Shown: positions 46,137 through 56,052, numbered from the stretch's first letter. The stretch is DNA of 64,000 nt from Shinella sp. XGS7 (GCF_020535565.1 NZ_CP084758.1:1-64000); one strand, 5' to 3'. Numbers and translations: made by a program. The notes: a model not told the origin generated them from the letters alone.

Positions 46137-47491
46137 ACACCGCTACCGCAAGCATCAATCTCGGACGCCGCGGCTATTTCGCCCAGCGCGACTGGCAGGA
46201 CTGGGTCTTCGCCCTGCTGGTCGTTGCAGGCGCGGGCTTCGCCTTCAGCCGCTACGGCCAGTCCATGGACGGCTACGAGAAGGGCATCCTGGCCTGCAGC
46301 GTGCCGGGCCTGATCGCCCTGGGCTGGTTCTGGAAGCCGCTGCGCCTGCTGTGCGTGCTGGTGGGGGCCGCCAGCCTGCTGGCCATCAATCTCTACCTGG
46401 ACAAGACCGATGCCTTCGGCGCCGACCTGGCCGCCGCCGATCAGGTCTTCCTGCTCAAGTACGCCCTGTCCAGCCAGAGCGCCATCCTCTGGATGAGCCT
46501 GCTCTTCTTCATGAGCACCCTGTTCTACTGGGGCGGCTTCTTCAAGAAGGACGCCGGCCACAGCGCGGCCGAGGCCATCGGCTCGCGCCTGGCCTGGGGC
46601 GCCGTCTTCATGGCCCTGGTGGGCACCATGGTGCGCTGGTTCGAGAGCCACCAGATTGCCGCCGACATCGGCCACATCCCGGTGAGCAATCTCTACGAGG
46701 TCTTCGTGCTCTTCGCCTGGATGACGTCGCTGATGTACCTCTACTACGAGCAGCGTTTCAAGACCCGCGCCCTGGGCGCCTATGTGATGCTGGTGATCAG
46801 CGCGGCCGTGGCCTTTCTGCTCTGGTACACGGTGGCGCGCGAGGCCCATGAAATCCAGCCCCTGGTGCCGGCCCTGCAGAGCTGGTGGATGAAGATCCAT
46901 GTGCCGGCCAACTTCGTGGGCTACGGCACTTTTGCCATGGCCGCCATGGTGGCCCTGGCCTATCTGCTCAAGACCGCCAGCCCGCGCGCCCTGCTGGTGG
47001 GCCTGATCGGCGTGCCCGCGGCCTTGATCCTGATGATTCTGGCCGTGCGTTTCGGCGCCAGCGGCCTGACGCCCGAGACCATCTCCGGCCTGGAGGGCTG
47101 GGCCCGCAAGATGGGCGGCGTGCTGCTGTTCTTCGGCCTGTGCGTGGCCCTGCGCCAGCCCCTCACCGCCCGGCTGCCGGCCCTGCCCCTGCTGGACGAC
47201 CTGATGTACAAGGCCATTGCCCTGGGCTTTGCCTTCTTCACCATCGCCACCATCCTGGGCGCCTTCTGGGCGGCCGAAGCCTGGGGCGGCTACTGGAGCT
47301 GGGACCCCAAGGAAACCTGGGCCCTGATCGTCTGGCTCAATTACGCGGCCTGGCTGCATATGCGCCTGATGAAGGGCCTGCGCGGCGCCATCTCGGCCTG
47401 GTGGGCCCTGGTGGGCCTGGTGGTCACCACCTTCGCCTTCCTGGGCGTGAACATGTTCCTCTCGGGTCTGCATTCCTACGGCACTTTGTGA
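46133..47491 (+). CDS. ccsB: Cytochrome c biogenesis protein CcsB (CcmF/CcsA-type)
   Basis: 452 aa with many membrane helices. It carries the tryptophan-rich WWD heme-handling signature [16 protein letters not shown] near residue 380, plus the conserved His residues in the flanking helices. Together with ResB it forms the heme export and ligation complex of System II. The ATG at 46133 overlaps the resB stop; the open frame extends further upstream as a shadow of resB. Confidence 0.96.
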   Translation: MNTATASINLGRRGYFAQRDWQDWVFALLVVAGAGFAFSRYGQSMDGYEKGILACSVPGLIALGWFWKPLRLLCVLVGAASLLAINLYLDKTDAFGADLAAADQVFLLKYALSSQSAILWMSLLFFMSTLFYWGGFFKKDAGHSAAEAIGSRLAWGAVFMALVGTMVRWFESHQIAADIGHIPVSNLYEVFVLFAWMTSLMYLYYEQRFKTRALGAYVMLVISAAVAFLLWYTVAREAHEIQPLVPALQSWWMKIHVPANFVGYGTFAMAAMVALAYLLKTASPRALLVGLIGVPAALILMILAVRFGASGLTPETISGLEGWARKMGGVLLFFGLCVALRQPLTARLPALPLLDDLMYKAIALGFAFFTIATILGAFWAAEAWGGYWSWDPKETWALIVWLNYAAWLHMRLMKGLRGAISAWWALVGLVVTTFAFLGVNMFLSGLHSYGTL

Positions 47492-47492
47492 A

Positions 47493-47567
47493 CCCCCAAG
47501 GCCGGGCTTCGCCCGGCCAGCCCCCCGAGGGGGCCAAGAAAGCTTGGGGCGGCCCGGCGCTTTCTTG
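47493..47567. repeat. Nested palindromes downstream of ccsB (REP-like element)
   Basis: Three interlocking inverted repeats: GGCCGGGC-ttc-GCCCGGCC (47500-47518), CCCCAAG (47494-47500) with CTTGGGG (47543-47549), and CAAGAAAGC (47535-47543) with GCTTTCTTG (47559-47567). A further CCCCC-GA-GGGGG hairpin lies inside. There is no T-run. The structure resembles the repetitive extragenic palindromes of Burkholderiales and may also act as a terminator. Confidence 0.6.
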
Positions 47568-47676
47568 TGAAGATCCTGTAAATTTCCCGAGCGGACCTCA
47601 AGGAAACGGCGCAGCGCGTAAGCTCTGCGCCGTTTTCACGACTGAAGGAAGTCATCCACGATTTCCTGTCGCCGCC

Positions 47677-48681
47677 ATGTATTTCCATCCCGAGCGTTTC
47701 GCCCGCATTGCCGCATCCGACATCACCCCGCGCAGCCTCTACGAGGGCCGCCGCGACTGGCTCAAGCTGATGGCCGGCGGCGCCCTGGCCGGCCTGGGTC
47801 TGGACGCCGCCCACGCCAGCCTGGCCGCGGTCAAGAGCGCCGTCCCTGGCGCCCTGACCATGGAGAAGCCGACCTCGCGCAAAGACGCCACCAGCTACAA
47901 CAATTTCTACGAGTTCGGCACCGACAAGGCCGAGCCCGCGCAGCGCGCCCACACGCTCAAGACCAGCCCCTGGAGCGTGGCCGTGGAGGGCGAGATCGCC
48001 AAGCCCGGCGTCTACGACCTGGACAGCCTGCTCAAGCTCGCCCCCATGGAAGAGCGCATCTATCGCCTGCGCTGCGTGGAAGGCTGGTCCATGGTGATTC
48101 CCTGGATCGGCTACTCCCTGGCCGAGCTGATCAAGAAGGTGGAGCCAACGTCCAAGGCCAAGTTCGTCGAGTTCGTCACGCTGGCCGACAAGGCCCAGAT
48201 GCCGGGCCTGCGCTCCGGCGTGCTGGACTGGCCGTATGTGGAAGGCCTGCGCATCGATGAGGCCATGCATCCGCTCACCCTGCTGGGCTTCGGCATGTAC
48301 GGCGATGTGATGCCGAACCAGAACGGCGCACCCATCCGGCTCGTCGTTCCCTGGAAATACGGCTTCAAGGGCATCAAGTCGATCGTGAAGATCACGCTCA
48401 CCGACAAGCAGCCGCCCTCGACCTGGAACCTCTCCGCGCCGAGCGAATACGGCTTCTATGCCAATGTGAACCCGGAGGTCGACCATCCGCGCTGGAGCCA
48501 GGCGAGCGAGAACCGCATCGGCGAAGGCGGGCTTCTGCGCCAACCGCCGGCCGACCCTGCCTTTCAACGGCTACGAGGCCCAGGTGGGCCAGCTCTACGC
48601 CGGCATGGACCTGAAGAAAAACTTCTGAGCGCCGGCGGTGCGCCCCCGCTGCCGGGCGCGCCGCGGTGCCCCCGCCCATGA
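47677..48681 (+). CDS. msrP: Methionine sulfoxide reductase catalytic subunit MsrP (YedY), frameshifted at 3' end
   Basis: A periplasmic molybdopterin enzyme that repairs oxidised methionine in envelope proteins, with electrons from MsrQ. A Tat signal is visible (RRDWLKLM), then the molybdenum-ligand Cys in [13 protein letters not shown] and the [14 protein letters not shown] block. An extra G in the GGG at 48529-48531 shifts the frame. As read, the end is an Arg/Pro-rich tail running to 48681. With one G removed it would continue as [19 protein letters not shown] and end DLKKNF at 48628, matching the family. The true gene probably ends at 48628. The frame upstream of 47677 is shadow. Confidence 0.88.
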   Translation: MYFHPERFARIAASDITPRSLYEGRRDWLKLMAGGALAGLGLDAAHASLAAVKSAVPGALTMEKPTSRKDATSYNNFYEFGTDKAEPAQRAHTLKTSPWSVAVEGEIAKPGVYDLDSLLKLAPMEERIYRLRCVEGWSMVIPWIGYSLAELIKKVEPTSKAKFVEFVTLADKAQMPGLRSGVLDWPYVEGLRIDEAMHPLTLLGFGMYGDVMPNQNGAPIRLVVPWKYGFKGIKSIVKITLTDKQPPSTWNLSAPSEYGFYANVNPEVDHPRWSQASENRIGEGGLLRQPPADPAFQRLRGPGGPALRRHGPEEKLLSAGGAPPLPGAPRCPRP

Positions 48682-49289
48682 AACCCTTGTCTTCCTGGCT
48701 GCTGCACCCGGCAGCCAAGCCCCTCGTTTTTCTGCTCTGCCTGGCGCCGCTGGCCAGCCTGGTCTGGGGCGTCGTGGCCAACACCCTGGGCGCCAACCCG
48801 GCCGAGGCCCTGATACGCGGCCTGGGCGACTGGACCCTGCGCCTGCTCTGCCTCACCCTGGCCATCACGCCGCTGCGCCAGGCCTTGGGCTTGCCGGCCC
48901 TGGCGCGCTGGCGCCGCATGCTGGGCCTGTTCGCCTTTTTCTACGGCTGCCTGCACCTGCTGGCCTATGGCTGGCTGGACATGGGGCTGGACCTGGGCGA
49001 GATCGCCCGAGACATCGCCAAGCGCCCCTTCATCCTGATGGGCTTCCTGGCCTGGGCCCTGATGATTCCCCTGGCCGCCACCAGCTTCAACCGCGCCATC
49101 CGCGCCCTGGGCGGCGCGCGCTGGCAGGCCCTGCACCGGCTGGTCTATGTCCTGGTGCTGATCGGCCTGGCGCACTTCATCTGGCTGCGCGCGGGCAAGA
49201 ACAACTTCTCCGAGCCCGCCGTCTACGGCGTGGTGCTGGCCCTGCTGCTGGGCTGGCGGCTGCGGCGGCGCCTGAGCAAGACGGGCTGA
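48678..49289 (+). CDS. msrQ: Heme-binding membrane subunit MsrQ (YedZ)
   Basis: 203 aa with about six membrane helices of the ferric-reductase-like family. It passes electrons from the quinone pool to MsrP. Heme-ligating His residues are seen in [11 protein letters not shown] and in [20 protein letters not shown]. The ATG at 48678 lies 50 bp after the restored msrP stop (48628), the usual msrPQ operon layout. As assembled, the frameshifted msrP tail overlaps its start by 4 bp. Confidence 0.95.
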   Translation: MKPLSSWLLHPAAKPLVFLLCLAPLASLVWGVVANTLGANPAEALIRGLGDWTLRLLCLTLAITPLRQALGLPALARWRRMLGLFAFFYGCLHLLAYGWLDMGLDLGEIARDIAKRPFILMGFLAWALMIPLAATSFNRAIRALGGARWQALHRLVYVLVLIGLAHFIWLRAGKNNFSEPAVYGVVLALLLGWRLRRRLSKTG

Positions 49290-49299
49290 GGCGGCACCC

Positions 49300-49362
49300 C
49301 TTCAGCCAGGCTTTAGCGGACAAACAGGCTTTCTTCAGCCGGGGCTGAGCTTCTCTTCAGCC
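49300..49362. promoter_or_regulatory. 11-bp-phased TTCAGC repeats upstream of the MipA-family gene
   Basis: TTCAGC or close variants begin at 49301 (TTCAGC), 49312 (TTTAGC), 49334 (TTCAGC), 49345 (CTGAGC) and 49356 (TTCAGC), all separated by multiples of 11 bp. Direct repeats with this phase are typical sites for OmpR/PhoB-type response regulators. They lie 60-120 bp before the ATG at 49421. Confidence 0.55.
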
Positions 49363-49420
49363 GGGGTTTTCACCATGCGAGCCACGGGAGACCTTCGTCG
49401 CCCGAGAGCATTCGCCATCC

Positions 49421-50236
49421 ATGAAGACCATCCCTGCCTCCCTCGCCCTCGGCCCCCTGCTGCTGGGCGCCCTGAGCCTGCTGCCCCTGTGCGCCCGGGC
49501 TCAATCCACCAGCACCGCTTCCGAGTCCAGCTTCACCCTCGGAGCCGGCGTGGCCTTCGGGCCGCGCTTCATGGGCTCCAAGGAAAACCAGGCCAGCCCG
49601 GCTCTGGTGGCCGACTACCAGCACCGCAGCGGCTTCTTCGCCAGCAGCCTGCGGGGCATAGGCTGGGGCGGCGGCAGCGACGCGCTGAAGTACAGCCTGG
49701 CCCTGAGCCTGCGTGGTGAACGCGATGAGAAGAACGAGAAGGGCGGCCTGGGCGGCAAGTCCGGTGGCAAGGAGCTGCTGGGCATGGGCAAGGTCAAGAG
49801 CTCGGCCCTGGGCCTCTTCACCCTGGGCAGCCAGGTGCATGAGCGCCTGGGCCTGCATGCCGCCCTGGAGCTGCCGCTGAGCCATCGTGAGAACGGCCGC
49901 GCCCTGCACCTGGGCGGCAGCCTGCAGCTGCTGCAGGGCCCGCGCGACACGGTGGCGCTGGACTTCGGCGCCAGCTGGGGCGACAGCAAATACCAGCGCA
50001 CCTATTTCGGCGTGAACGCCCAGCAGTCGCAGAACACCGGTTATGCGATCTACACGCCCAAGTCCGGCTTCTACCAGAGCGAGCTGAGCCTGAACTGGAG
50101 CCGCCAGCTCAATGAGCGCTGGGGCCTGACCAGCGTGCTGGGTGTCAGCCATCTGCTGGGCGACGCGGCCGACAGCCCCCTGGCCCGGCGCAAGACCGCG
50201 CCCCAGGGGGCTGTCTTCGTCACCTACCGCTACTGA
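49421..50236 (+). CDS. MipA/OmpV-family outer membrane protein
   Basis: 271 aa with a signal peptide cut near CARAQS. Short beta strands with alternating hydrophobic residues follow, and the terminal motif VFVTYRY with a final aromatic residue is typical of outer-membrane barrels. Its layout (GAGVAFGPRFMGSKENQ, later SLRGIGWGGG) matches MipA/OmpV proteins, which are linked to murein-synthesising complexes or osmotic and antibiotic response. A Lys/Gly/Glu-rich insert at about 100-125 would be an exposed loop. The 11-bp repeats upstream suggest control by a two-component regulator. Confidence 0.85.
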   Translation: MKTIPASLALGPLLLGALSLLPLCARAQSTSTASESSFTLGAGVAFGPRFMGSKENQASPALVADYQHRSGFFASSLRGIGWGGGSDALKYSLALSLRGERDEKNEKGGLGGKSGGKELLGMGKVKSSALGLFTLGSQVHERLGLHAALELPLSHRENGRALHLGGSLQLLQGPRDTVALDFGASWGDSKYQRTYFGVNAQQSQNTGYAIYTPKSGFYQSELSLNWSRQLNERWGLTSVLGVSHLLGDAADSPLARRKTAPQGAVFVTYRY

Positions 50237-50251
50237 AGCCCGCCGCCGGGC

Positions 50252-50743
50252 TCAGCGCAGCAGCGCCCAGAGCCCCAGGCCCAGATAGCCCAGCACGGTC
50301 AGGCCGTGCAGGCCCAGGAAGAACTGCACCGTGGCCGGGCGGCGCACCACCTTCTGCCGGAGTTCCTGGGGCAGCAGGGCCTCACCCTCGGGCCCCGGCA
50401 GGGGCTCGAAACAGCCCAGCAGGGTTTCATAGCGCACCAGGCGGCTGATCGAGCTGGCATAGAGCCGGAACAGGGTCTGCGTGAGCAGACCGCCGAAGAC
50501 GGACAGCAGCAGCGGCACCAGCAGCAGCAGGGTGGTCTGCAGACGGCTGACATGCTCGCCCATGGCCTGGCCGACGAAAATCGCGTCAGCTGAGATAATC
50601 AGGGTATTCGCGTTGACGATGAGCTGCTCGTAGTGGCGGGCCCATTGCTGCGCCTCGGTATAGAGCTGGCGCAGTGTCGCCAGGGTGGCTTCGCCCATGG
50701 GGGCGGGGGCCGCGGTGCCGTCGGCAGCCGTCATCTGCGTCAT
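50252..50743 (-). CDS. Small membrane protein of unknown function
   Basis: 163 aa from the ATG at 50743, which has a good ribosome site (AAAAGGA); the open frame starts further upstream at 50809. Two hydrophobic spans are visible: LQTTLLLLVPLLLSVFGGLL and, near the end, FFLGLHGLTVLGYLGLGLWA. I do not recognise the family. It is divergent from the SDR gene and convergent with the MipA gene. Confidence 0.65.
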   Translation of the reverse strand: MTQMTAADGTAAPAPMGEATLATLRQLYTEAQQWARHYEQLIVNANTLIISADAIFVGQAMGEHVSRLQTTLLLLVPLLLSVFGGLLTQTLFRLYASSISRLVRYETLLGCFEPLPGPEGEALLPQELRQKVVRRPATVQFFLGLHGLTVLGYLGLGLWALLR

Positions 50744-50856
50744 TCCTTTTCTGTGTGAGCCCGGAGCGGGGGGCGGTTCGCCCCGGCCCCTCATTCTCCG
50801 GTGCCGCACAGGGTTCTGCCAGCGTCCTAACCCGAGGTTCCGTCCCCCTTCACGCC

Positions 50857-51633
50857 ATGAACAGCCGCCATCCTGTCGTTCTGATCACCGGTAGCGCGCG
50901 CCGGCTGGGCCGCGAGATCGCCCTGCACCTGGCCGAGACCGGGGGCTGGACGCTGGCCCTGCACTGCCACCGCTCCCAGACCGAGGCCCAGACCCTGGCC
51001 GAGGAACTGTCCGGGCGCGGCGTGGACGCGGCGGTCTTTGCCGCCGACCTGGCGGACGAGGCGGCCTGCGAGGCCCTGCTGCCCGCCGTCCAGGCCCGCT
51101 TCGGCCGGGTGGATGCGGTGGTGAACAACGCCTCGCTCTTCGAGTACGACGATGTGGCCGGCTTCAGCCACGCGAATCTGGAGCGCCACTGGCGCGCCAA
51201 TACCGCGCCAGCCATCCTGCTGGCGCGGGCCCTGCACCGCCAGCTGGAAGCCGCGGGCCGCCAGGGCTGCGTGGTGAACCTGCTGGACCAGAAGCTCTGG
51301 AACCCGAACCCGGACTACCTGTCCTACACCCTGTCCAAGGCCGCGCTGGAGTCGGCCCAGACCCTGCTGGCCCAGGCCCTGGCGCCGCGTCTGCGGGTGT
51401 GCGGCGTGGCCCCGGGGGTGACCCTGGCCTCCGGCCCCATGAACGACGGTGAATTCCAGGCCGCGCACAAGCTCACGCCGCTGCAGCGCTCCTCCACCCC
51501 GCAGGACATCGCACGCGCCGTGCGCTTCCTGCTGGACTCCCCGGCCATCACCGGTACCACCTTGCTGGTGGACGGTGGCCAGCATCTGGCCGCGCAGGCG
51601 CGCGACGTGATGTTCCTCACCGGCACGCCCTGA
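50857..51633 (+). CDS. Short-chain dehydrogenase, probable pteridine reductase (FolM-like)
   Basis: 258 aa. The Rossmann motif is TGSARRLG rather than the usual TGxxxGxG, as in FolM and PTR1 pteridine reductases. VVNNASLF and the catalytic YTLSKAAL are present, and VDGGQHL ends the fold. It lies 38 bp before folB, which makes dihydropteroate precursors, so a role in tetrahydromonapterin or folate reduction is likely. The ATG at 50857 is the only start consistent with the NAD-binding motif position. Confidence 0.88.
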   Translation: MNSRHPVVLITGSARRLGREIALHLAETGGWTLALHCHRSQTEAQTLAEELSGRGVDAAVFAADLADEAACEALLPAVQARFGRVDAVVNNASLFEYDDVAGFSHANLERHWRANTAPAILLARALHRQLEAAGRQGCVVNLLDQKLWNPNPDYLSYTLSKAALESAQTLLAQALAPRLRVCGVAPGVTLASGPMNDGEFQAAHKLTPLQRSSTPQDIARAVRFLLDSPAITGTTLLVDGGQHLAAQARDVMFLTGTP

Positions 51634-51671
51634 ACCGCGCTGCCGCCCAGCCCTCAAGACCTGCCCCTGCC

Positions 51672-52067
51672 ATGCAAAGCTCCCTCGCCCATCCGGCCCT
51701 GCTCGCCTGCCGCCGCCTCTTCCTGCGCAACTACGAGGTCTGGATCAATATCGGCGTGCACGATTTCGAGAAGCGCGGCGAGCAGCGCGTGCTGATCAAT
51801 GTGGATCTCTACATCCCCCTGGCCGAGTCCACGCCCACGCAGGACGAGCTCAGCGAGGTGGTGGACTACGACTTCATGCGCCGCTCCATCTCCGAGCGCG
51901 TGAGCCAGGGCCATATCCATCTGCAGGAAACCCTCTGCGATGACGTGCTCAAGCTGATGCTGGCCCACCCGCGCGTCAAGGCCGCCCGCGTCTCCACCGA
52001 GAAGCCCGATGTCTACCCGGACTGCGAGTCCGTGGGCGTCGAGGTCTTCGCCATCAAGGACCTCTGA
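51672..52067 (+). CDS. folB: Dihydroneopterin aldolase
   Basis: 131 aa. It converts 7,8-dihydroneopterin to 6-hydroxymethyl-dihydropterin and glycolaldehyde in folate synthesis. Family marks are GVHDFEKRGEQRVLINVDL, then VVDYDFMRR and the ETLCDDVLKLML helix, ending KPDVYPDCESVGVE. In beta- and gammaproteobacteria the DHNA/epimerase fold of this length is usual. It is co-directional with the pteridine-reductase-like gene upstream and ttcA downstream. Confidence 0.93.
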   Translation: MQSSLAHPALLACRRLFLRNYEVWINIGVHDFEKRGEQRVLINVDLYIPLAESTPTQDELSEVVDYDFMRRSISERVSQGHIHLQETLCDDVLKLMLAHPRVKAARVSTEKPDVYPDCESVGVEVFAIKDL

Positions 52068-52118
52068 GCGCCGGCCCTGCCCGCAGCGCCCCTTCCCGCA
52101 CCTCCAGGAATTCCCCGC

Positions 52119-53057
52119 ATGGACACCGCCGACGCCCCCATCCTCGACACCGACCGCGCCGCCGCCGAGAAGAAGCAGGCCCACGAGACCAACAAGCTCT
52201 CCAAGCGCCTGCACCGCCTGGTGGGCCAGGCCATCACCGACTTCAACATGATCGAGGACGGCGACAAGGTCATGGTCTGCCTGTCCGGCGGCAAGGACAG
52301 CTACTCCCTGCTGGACATCCTGATCAATCTGCGCCAACGCGCGCCGATCAAGTTCGACATCGTCGCGGTCAATCTGGACCAGAAGCAGCCCGGCTTCCCG
52401 GCCGAGGTGCTGCCCACCTACCTCAAGAGCATCGGGGTGGACTTCCACATCGAGACCCAGGACACCTACAGCATCGTCAAGAAGCTGGTGCCCGAGGGCA
52501 AGACCACCTGCAGCCTGTGCTCGCGCCTGCGCCGCGGCATCCTCTACCGCGTGGCCCAGGAACTAGGCGCCACCAAGATCGCGCTGGGCCATCACCGCGA
52601 CGACATCGTCACCACCCTGCTGCTGAACATGTTCTTCGGCAGCCGCATGAAGGGCATGCCGCCCAAGCTGGTGAGCGATGACGGCAAGAACGTGGTGATC
52701 CGCCCCCTGGCCTATGTGCGCGAGTCCGACCTGGTGAAGTGGGCCGAGCACCGCGAGTTCCCCATCATTCCCTGCAATCTCTGCGGCAGCCAGGAGAACC
52801 TGCAGCGCGCCAACGTCAAGGCCATGCTGCAGGACTGGGACAAGAAGTTCCCGGGCCGGGTCGACAATATGTTCACCGCCATGGGCAATATCGTCACCTC
52901 GCACATGATGGACCGCCAGCTCTTCCCCTTCCAGACCATCAAGGCCACCGGCACCCCGGATCCGAACGGCGACATCGCTTTCGACGAAGAGGAGCACTGC
53001 GGCCCCGCCGAGCCGGCCGCCGGCTCGGTGATCCGCCTGGTGCGCGAGGAGGAGTGA
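52119..53057 (+). CDS. ttcA: tRNA 2-thiocytidine synthetase TtcA
   Basis: 312 aa. It thiolates C32 of certain tRNAs using ATP and an iron-sulfur cluster. The PP-loop is [13 protein letters not shown]. The paired cysteine motifs CSLC and CNLCGSQ bind the [4Fe-4S] cluster. The [15 protein letters not shown] helix is typical. It starts 51 bp after folB. Confidence 0.96.
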   Translation: MDTADAPILDTDRAAAEKKQAHETNKLSKRLHRLVGQAITDFNMIEDGDKVMVCLSGGKDSYSLLDILINLRQRAPIKFDIVAVNLDQKQPGFPAEVLPTYLKSIGVDFHIETQDTYSIVKKLVPEGKTTCSLCSRLRRGILYRVAQELGATKIALGHHRDDIVTTLLLNMFFGSRMKGMPPKLVSDDGKNVVIRPLAYVRESDLVKWAEHREFPIIPCNLCGSQENLQRANVKAMLQDWDKKFPGRVDNMFTAMGNIVTSHMMDRQLFPFQTIKATGTPDPNGDIAFDEEEHCGPAEPAAGSVIRLVREEE

Positions 53058-53187
53058 GGCGCCGCGCCGGCGGCTCGCCGAAGCCGTCGTGCGATACAGG
53101 GATTTACACGCCCGACATGCCAGCCCAGAGCCGCGGCGCCACAATTTCCGCGTGGTATACCGCTGTGCTCATGACAAGGAGGCAGGC

Positions 53188-53829
53188 ATGATCAACTTCA
53201 CGCGACGGCTGGCCCTGGCCGGCCTGGGCGCCGTGGCGCTGCTGGGTCTGTCCGGCTGCGCCGCCCTCAACACCATCAGCGCCGATGCGCAGAGCTTCGG
53301 CAGCTGGCCCGCCGGCCGGCAGCCCGGCAGCTACGCCTTCGAGCGCCTGCCCTCGCAGCAGCAGAACGAGAAGGGCCAGGCGGAGCTGGAAGACACGGCG
53401 CGCGCGGCCCTGGAGAAGGCAGGCTTCACCGCCGCGGCCGACACCAAGAGCGCCGATGTGCTGGTGTCCATCGGCGTGCGCGTCAGCCGCAGCGACCGCG
53501 CCCCCTGGGACGACCCGCTGTGGTGGCGCTGGAACGGCAGCTATTTCTCCTGGCGCTACGGCCCGGCCTGGCGCCCCTACTACAGCCGCTTCGGCTACCC
53601 CTATCCCATCGACCCCATGATGGAGCGGCGCTACGACCGCGAGGTGGCCCTGCTGCTGCGGGACCGCAAGAGCAATGAGCCGCTCTACGAGGCCCGCGCC
53701 AGCAATGACGGCGCCACCCAGGGCAGCCTGAGCCTGGTGGGCGCGCTCTTCGAAGCGGCCATGGCGGACTTTCCGCAGACCCAGCCCCAGCCGCACGCGG
53801 TCAGCGTGCAACTGGGGGGTGGCCGGTAA
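53188..53829 (+). CDS. DUF4136-family lipoprotein
   Basis: 213 aa from the ATG at 53188, which has a strong ribosome site (AAGGAGG). The signal ends in a lipobox LSGC at about residue 24. The mature protein has the DUF4136 layout: a short FGSWPAGRQPGSYAFERLPS strand region, AALEKAGFTAAADTKSADVL, then VSIGVRV, a Trp/Tyr-rich stretch and a C-terminal DREVALLLRDRKSNEPLYEA. Members are outer-membrane lipoproteins of unknown role. It follows ttcA and precedes glmU. Confidence 0.87.
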   Translation: MINFTRRLALAGLGAVALLGLSGCAALNTISADAQSFGSWPAGRQPGSYAFERLPSQQQNEKGQAELEDTARAALEKAGFTAAADTKSADVLVSIGVRVSRSDRAPWDDPLWWRWNGSYFSWRYGPAWRPYYSRFGYPYPIDPMMERRYDREVALLLRDRKSNEPLYEARASNDGATQGSLSLVGALFEAAMADFPQTQPQPHAVSVQLGGGR

Positions 53830-53892
53830 ACAGACCGCCACGCAGCAGCCCTGATAATCGCGGCTTCGCAACAAGCCGCGATTTGTCTTTCT

Positions 53893-55269
53893 ATGGCGCT
53901 CAATATCGTGATCATGGCCGCGGGCAAGGGTACCCGCATGAAGTCCACGTGCCCCAAGGTGCTGCACAAGCTGGCCGGCAAATCCCTGCTGCGCCATGTG
54001 CTGGACACCACGGCCGGCCTGGGCGCCACCCAGCGCCTGGTGATCACGGGCCATGGCGCCGACCAGGTGGAAAGCGCCGTGGCCGGTCCCGGCATCGCCT
54101 TCGTGCGCCAGATGCCCCAGCTGGGCACGGGCCATGCCATCCAGCAGGTCGTGCCCCACCTGCCCGAGATCGGCAGCACCCTGATACTGAGTGGCGACAC
54201 GCCGCTGATCAGCGCCGCCACGACCCGCCAGCTGGCCGAGACCTGCGCCGGCAATCGCCTGGTGCTGCTGACGATCGACTACAGCGACCCCACCGGCTAT
54301 GGCCGCATCGTGCGTGAGGGCGAGGCGGTCAAGGCCATCGTCGAGCACAAGGACGCCAGCCCCGAGCAGCGCCAGATCCGCGAGTGCTACACCGGCATCA
54401 TGGCCGCGCCGACCGCGGCGCTGAAGCGCTGGGTGGGCCAGCTCTCCAACAACAATGCCCAGGGTGAGTACTACCTGACCGACATCGTCGCGATGGCGGT
54501 CGCCGAGGGCGTGCCGGTGGTCGGCGTCAAGACCCTCAACGAAACCGAGGTGCTGGGCATCAACAGCCCGCTGCAGCTGGCCGATCTGGAGCGCCGCTTC
54601 CAGCGCCGCCAGGCCGAGACCCTGATGGAGCAGCACGGCCTGCGCCTGGCCGACCCCGCCCGCTTCGATCTGCGCGGCGAGCTGATCTGCGGCCAGGATG
54701 TGGAGATCGATGTGGGCTGCGTCTTCGAGGGCCGGGTGGAGCTGGGCGACGGCGTGCGCATTGGCGCCTACAGCGTGATCCGCAATGCCCGCATCGCGGC
54801 CGGCGCACGCATCCATGAATTCACCCATATCGACGGCGAGGCCGCCGGCGCCAGTGTGGGTGAAGGCGCTCTGGTCGGCCCCTTTGCCCGCCTGCGTCCC
54901 GGCGCCGAGCTGGGCGCCGAGGTGCACATCGGCAACTTCGTCGAGGTCAAGAACTCCAGCCTGGCGCGCGGCGCCAAGGCCAATCACCTGGCCTACCTGG
55001 GCGACGCCACGGTGGGCGAGCGCGTCAACTATGGCGCCGGCTCCATCACCGCCAACTACGACGGCGCCAACAAGCACCGCACCAGCATCGGCGCCGATGT
55101 GCATGTGGGCAGCAACTGCGTGCTGGTGGCCCCGGTGGAGATCGGCACCGGCGCCACCATAGGCGGCGGCTCCACCATCACCAAGTCCGTGGGCCCGGGC
55201 GAGCTGGCCGTGGCGCGCGGCAAGCAGGTGGCCATCCAGGGTTGGGTGCGCCCCACGAAGAAGCGCTGA
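53893..55269 (+). CDS. glmU: Bifunctional UDP-GlcNAc pyrophosphorylase / GlcN-1-P acetyltransferase
   Basis: 458 aa, the full family length. The N-terminal uridyltransferase has MAAGKGTRMKS, GTGHAIQQ and SGDTPLI. The C-terminal left-handed beta-helix acetyltransferase has hexapeptide repeats, with NFVEVKNSSL and NYDGANKHRT near the active site. It makes UDP-N-acetylglucosamine for peptidoglycan and lipopolysaccharide. It starts 63 bp after the DUF4136 lipoprotein gene. Confidence 0.98.
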   Translation: MALNIVIMAAGKGTRMKSTCPKVLHKLAGKSLLRHVLDTTAGLGATQRLVITGHGADQVESAVAGPGIAFVRQMPQLGTGHAIQQVVPHLPEIGSTLILSGDTPLISAATTRQLAETCAGNRLVLLTIDYSDPTGYGRIVREGEAVKAIVEHKDASPEQRQIRECYTGIMAAPTAALKRWVGQLSNNNAQGEYYLTDIVAMAVAEGVPVVGVKTLNETEVLGINSPLQLADLERRFQRRQAETLMEQHGLRLADPARFDLRGELICGQDVEIDVGCVFEGRVELGDGVRIGAYSVIRNARIAAGARIHEFTHIDGEAAGASVGEGALVGPFARLRPGAELGAEVHIGNFVEVKNSSLARGAKANHLAYLGDATVGERVNYGAGSITANYDGANKHRTSIGADVHVGSNCVLVAPVEIGTGATIGGGSTITKSVGPGELAVARGKQVAIQGWVRPTKKR

Positions 55270-55406
55270 GGCCCGGCTTTTTCGTGAGCTATTGCACACA
55301 TTTGGGCGGAGCCGGCCGACAATAGCCCTAAATGCCCCTGAACAAGGGACATGCTCCACGCATCAGCCTGCCTAGCATTGCGCTAAGTCCGACCGATGCA
55401 GTACCC

Positions 55407-55859
55407 ATGTCGAAACATGCGCCGCCCGCCCCCCAGCCGCCGATGAGCGACACCGATTCCGCCTGGCAGGCCCTGGCCGAGATCAGCTCCGGCCCCTGTG
55501 AGCCCGACGAAGAAGCCGAACGTACCGCCGCGCTCGAGCGTCTGGCGCTGGAGCACGCGCGCTGCGACGACGCCGCCAGCGCCTGCTACTACCTCTGCCG
55601 CAGCCTGGGCGCGGCGCGCCAGATGGAGCCCAGCGAGCCGGGGCTGGAGCTGCTGTTCGAGCTGCTCGGCGCCCTGGCCGACCTGCCCCTGCCCGCCGTC
55701 GAGACCGAGCCCGCCCCCGAGGCCCTGGGCGAGGCCGATGGCCTGGGCGTGTACGAGCTCTGCCAGCAGCTGCAGTCCGCCCGCGACCAGTCACGCCAGG
55801 CCTGGCGCGAGCTCACCGAGGGCGACGCCGCCGACGGCACGCCCCTGCGCATCCACTGA
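55407..55859 (+). CDS. Small hypothetical protein, acidic and helical
   Basis: 150 aa from the ATG at 55407; starts at 55332 and 55443 are also possible and none has a clear ribosome site. The product is rich in Glu, Ala and Leu, with LERLALEHARCDDAASACYY and LLFELLGALADLPL helices, and is likely cytoplasmic. No family recognised. It follows glmU. Confidence 0.6.
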   Translation: MSKHAPPAPQPPMSDTDSAWQALAEISSGPCEPDEEAERTAALERLALEHARCDDAASACYYLCRSLGAARQMEPSEPGLELLFELLGALADLPLPAVETEPAPEALGEADGLGVYELCQQLQSARDQSRQAWRELTEGDAADGTPLRIH

Positions 55860-56052
55860 ACACGGAGGCCCGCTCCGGGCCCCGCACCGGCTGAGCGGGC
55901 CTGCGCTGCAAGCGCTCACGCGGCGCGCCGCGGCTGAGCCGGTCGCTCGGCCTGGACTTTGTCAGAATGCACAGGCCCCGGCGGCTTGCTGGACTGCACG
56001 GTGGCCCGGCAGTCGCGCCGGCAAGTCTGCGGAGAACCAGGTCGCCAGAGCC

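Noticed and set aside
47500..47518. Rho-independent terminator after ccsB
   Set aside because: The hairpin is strong but no T-run follows; it is better described as part of the palindromic repeat.
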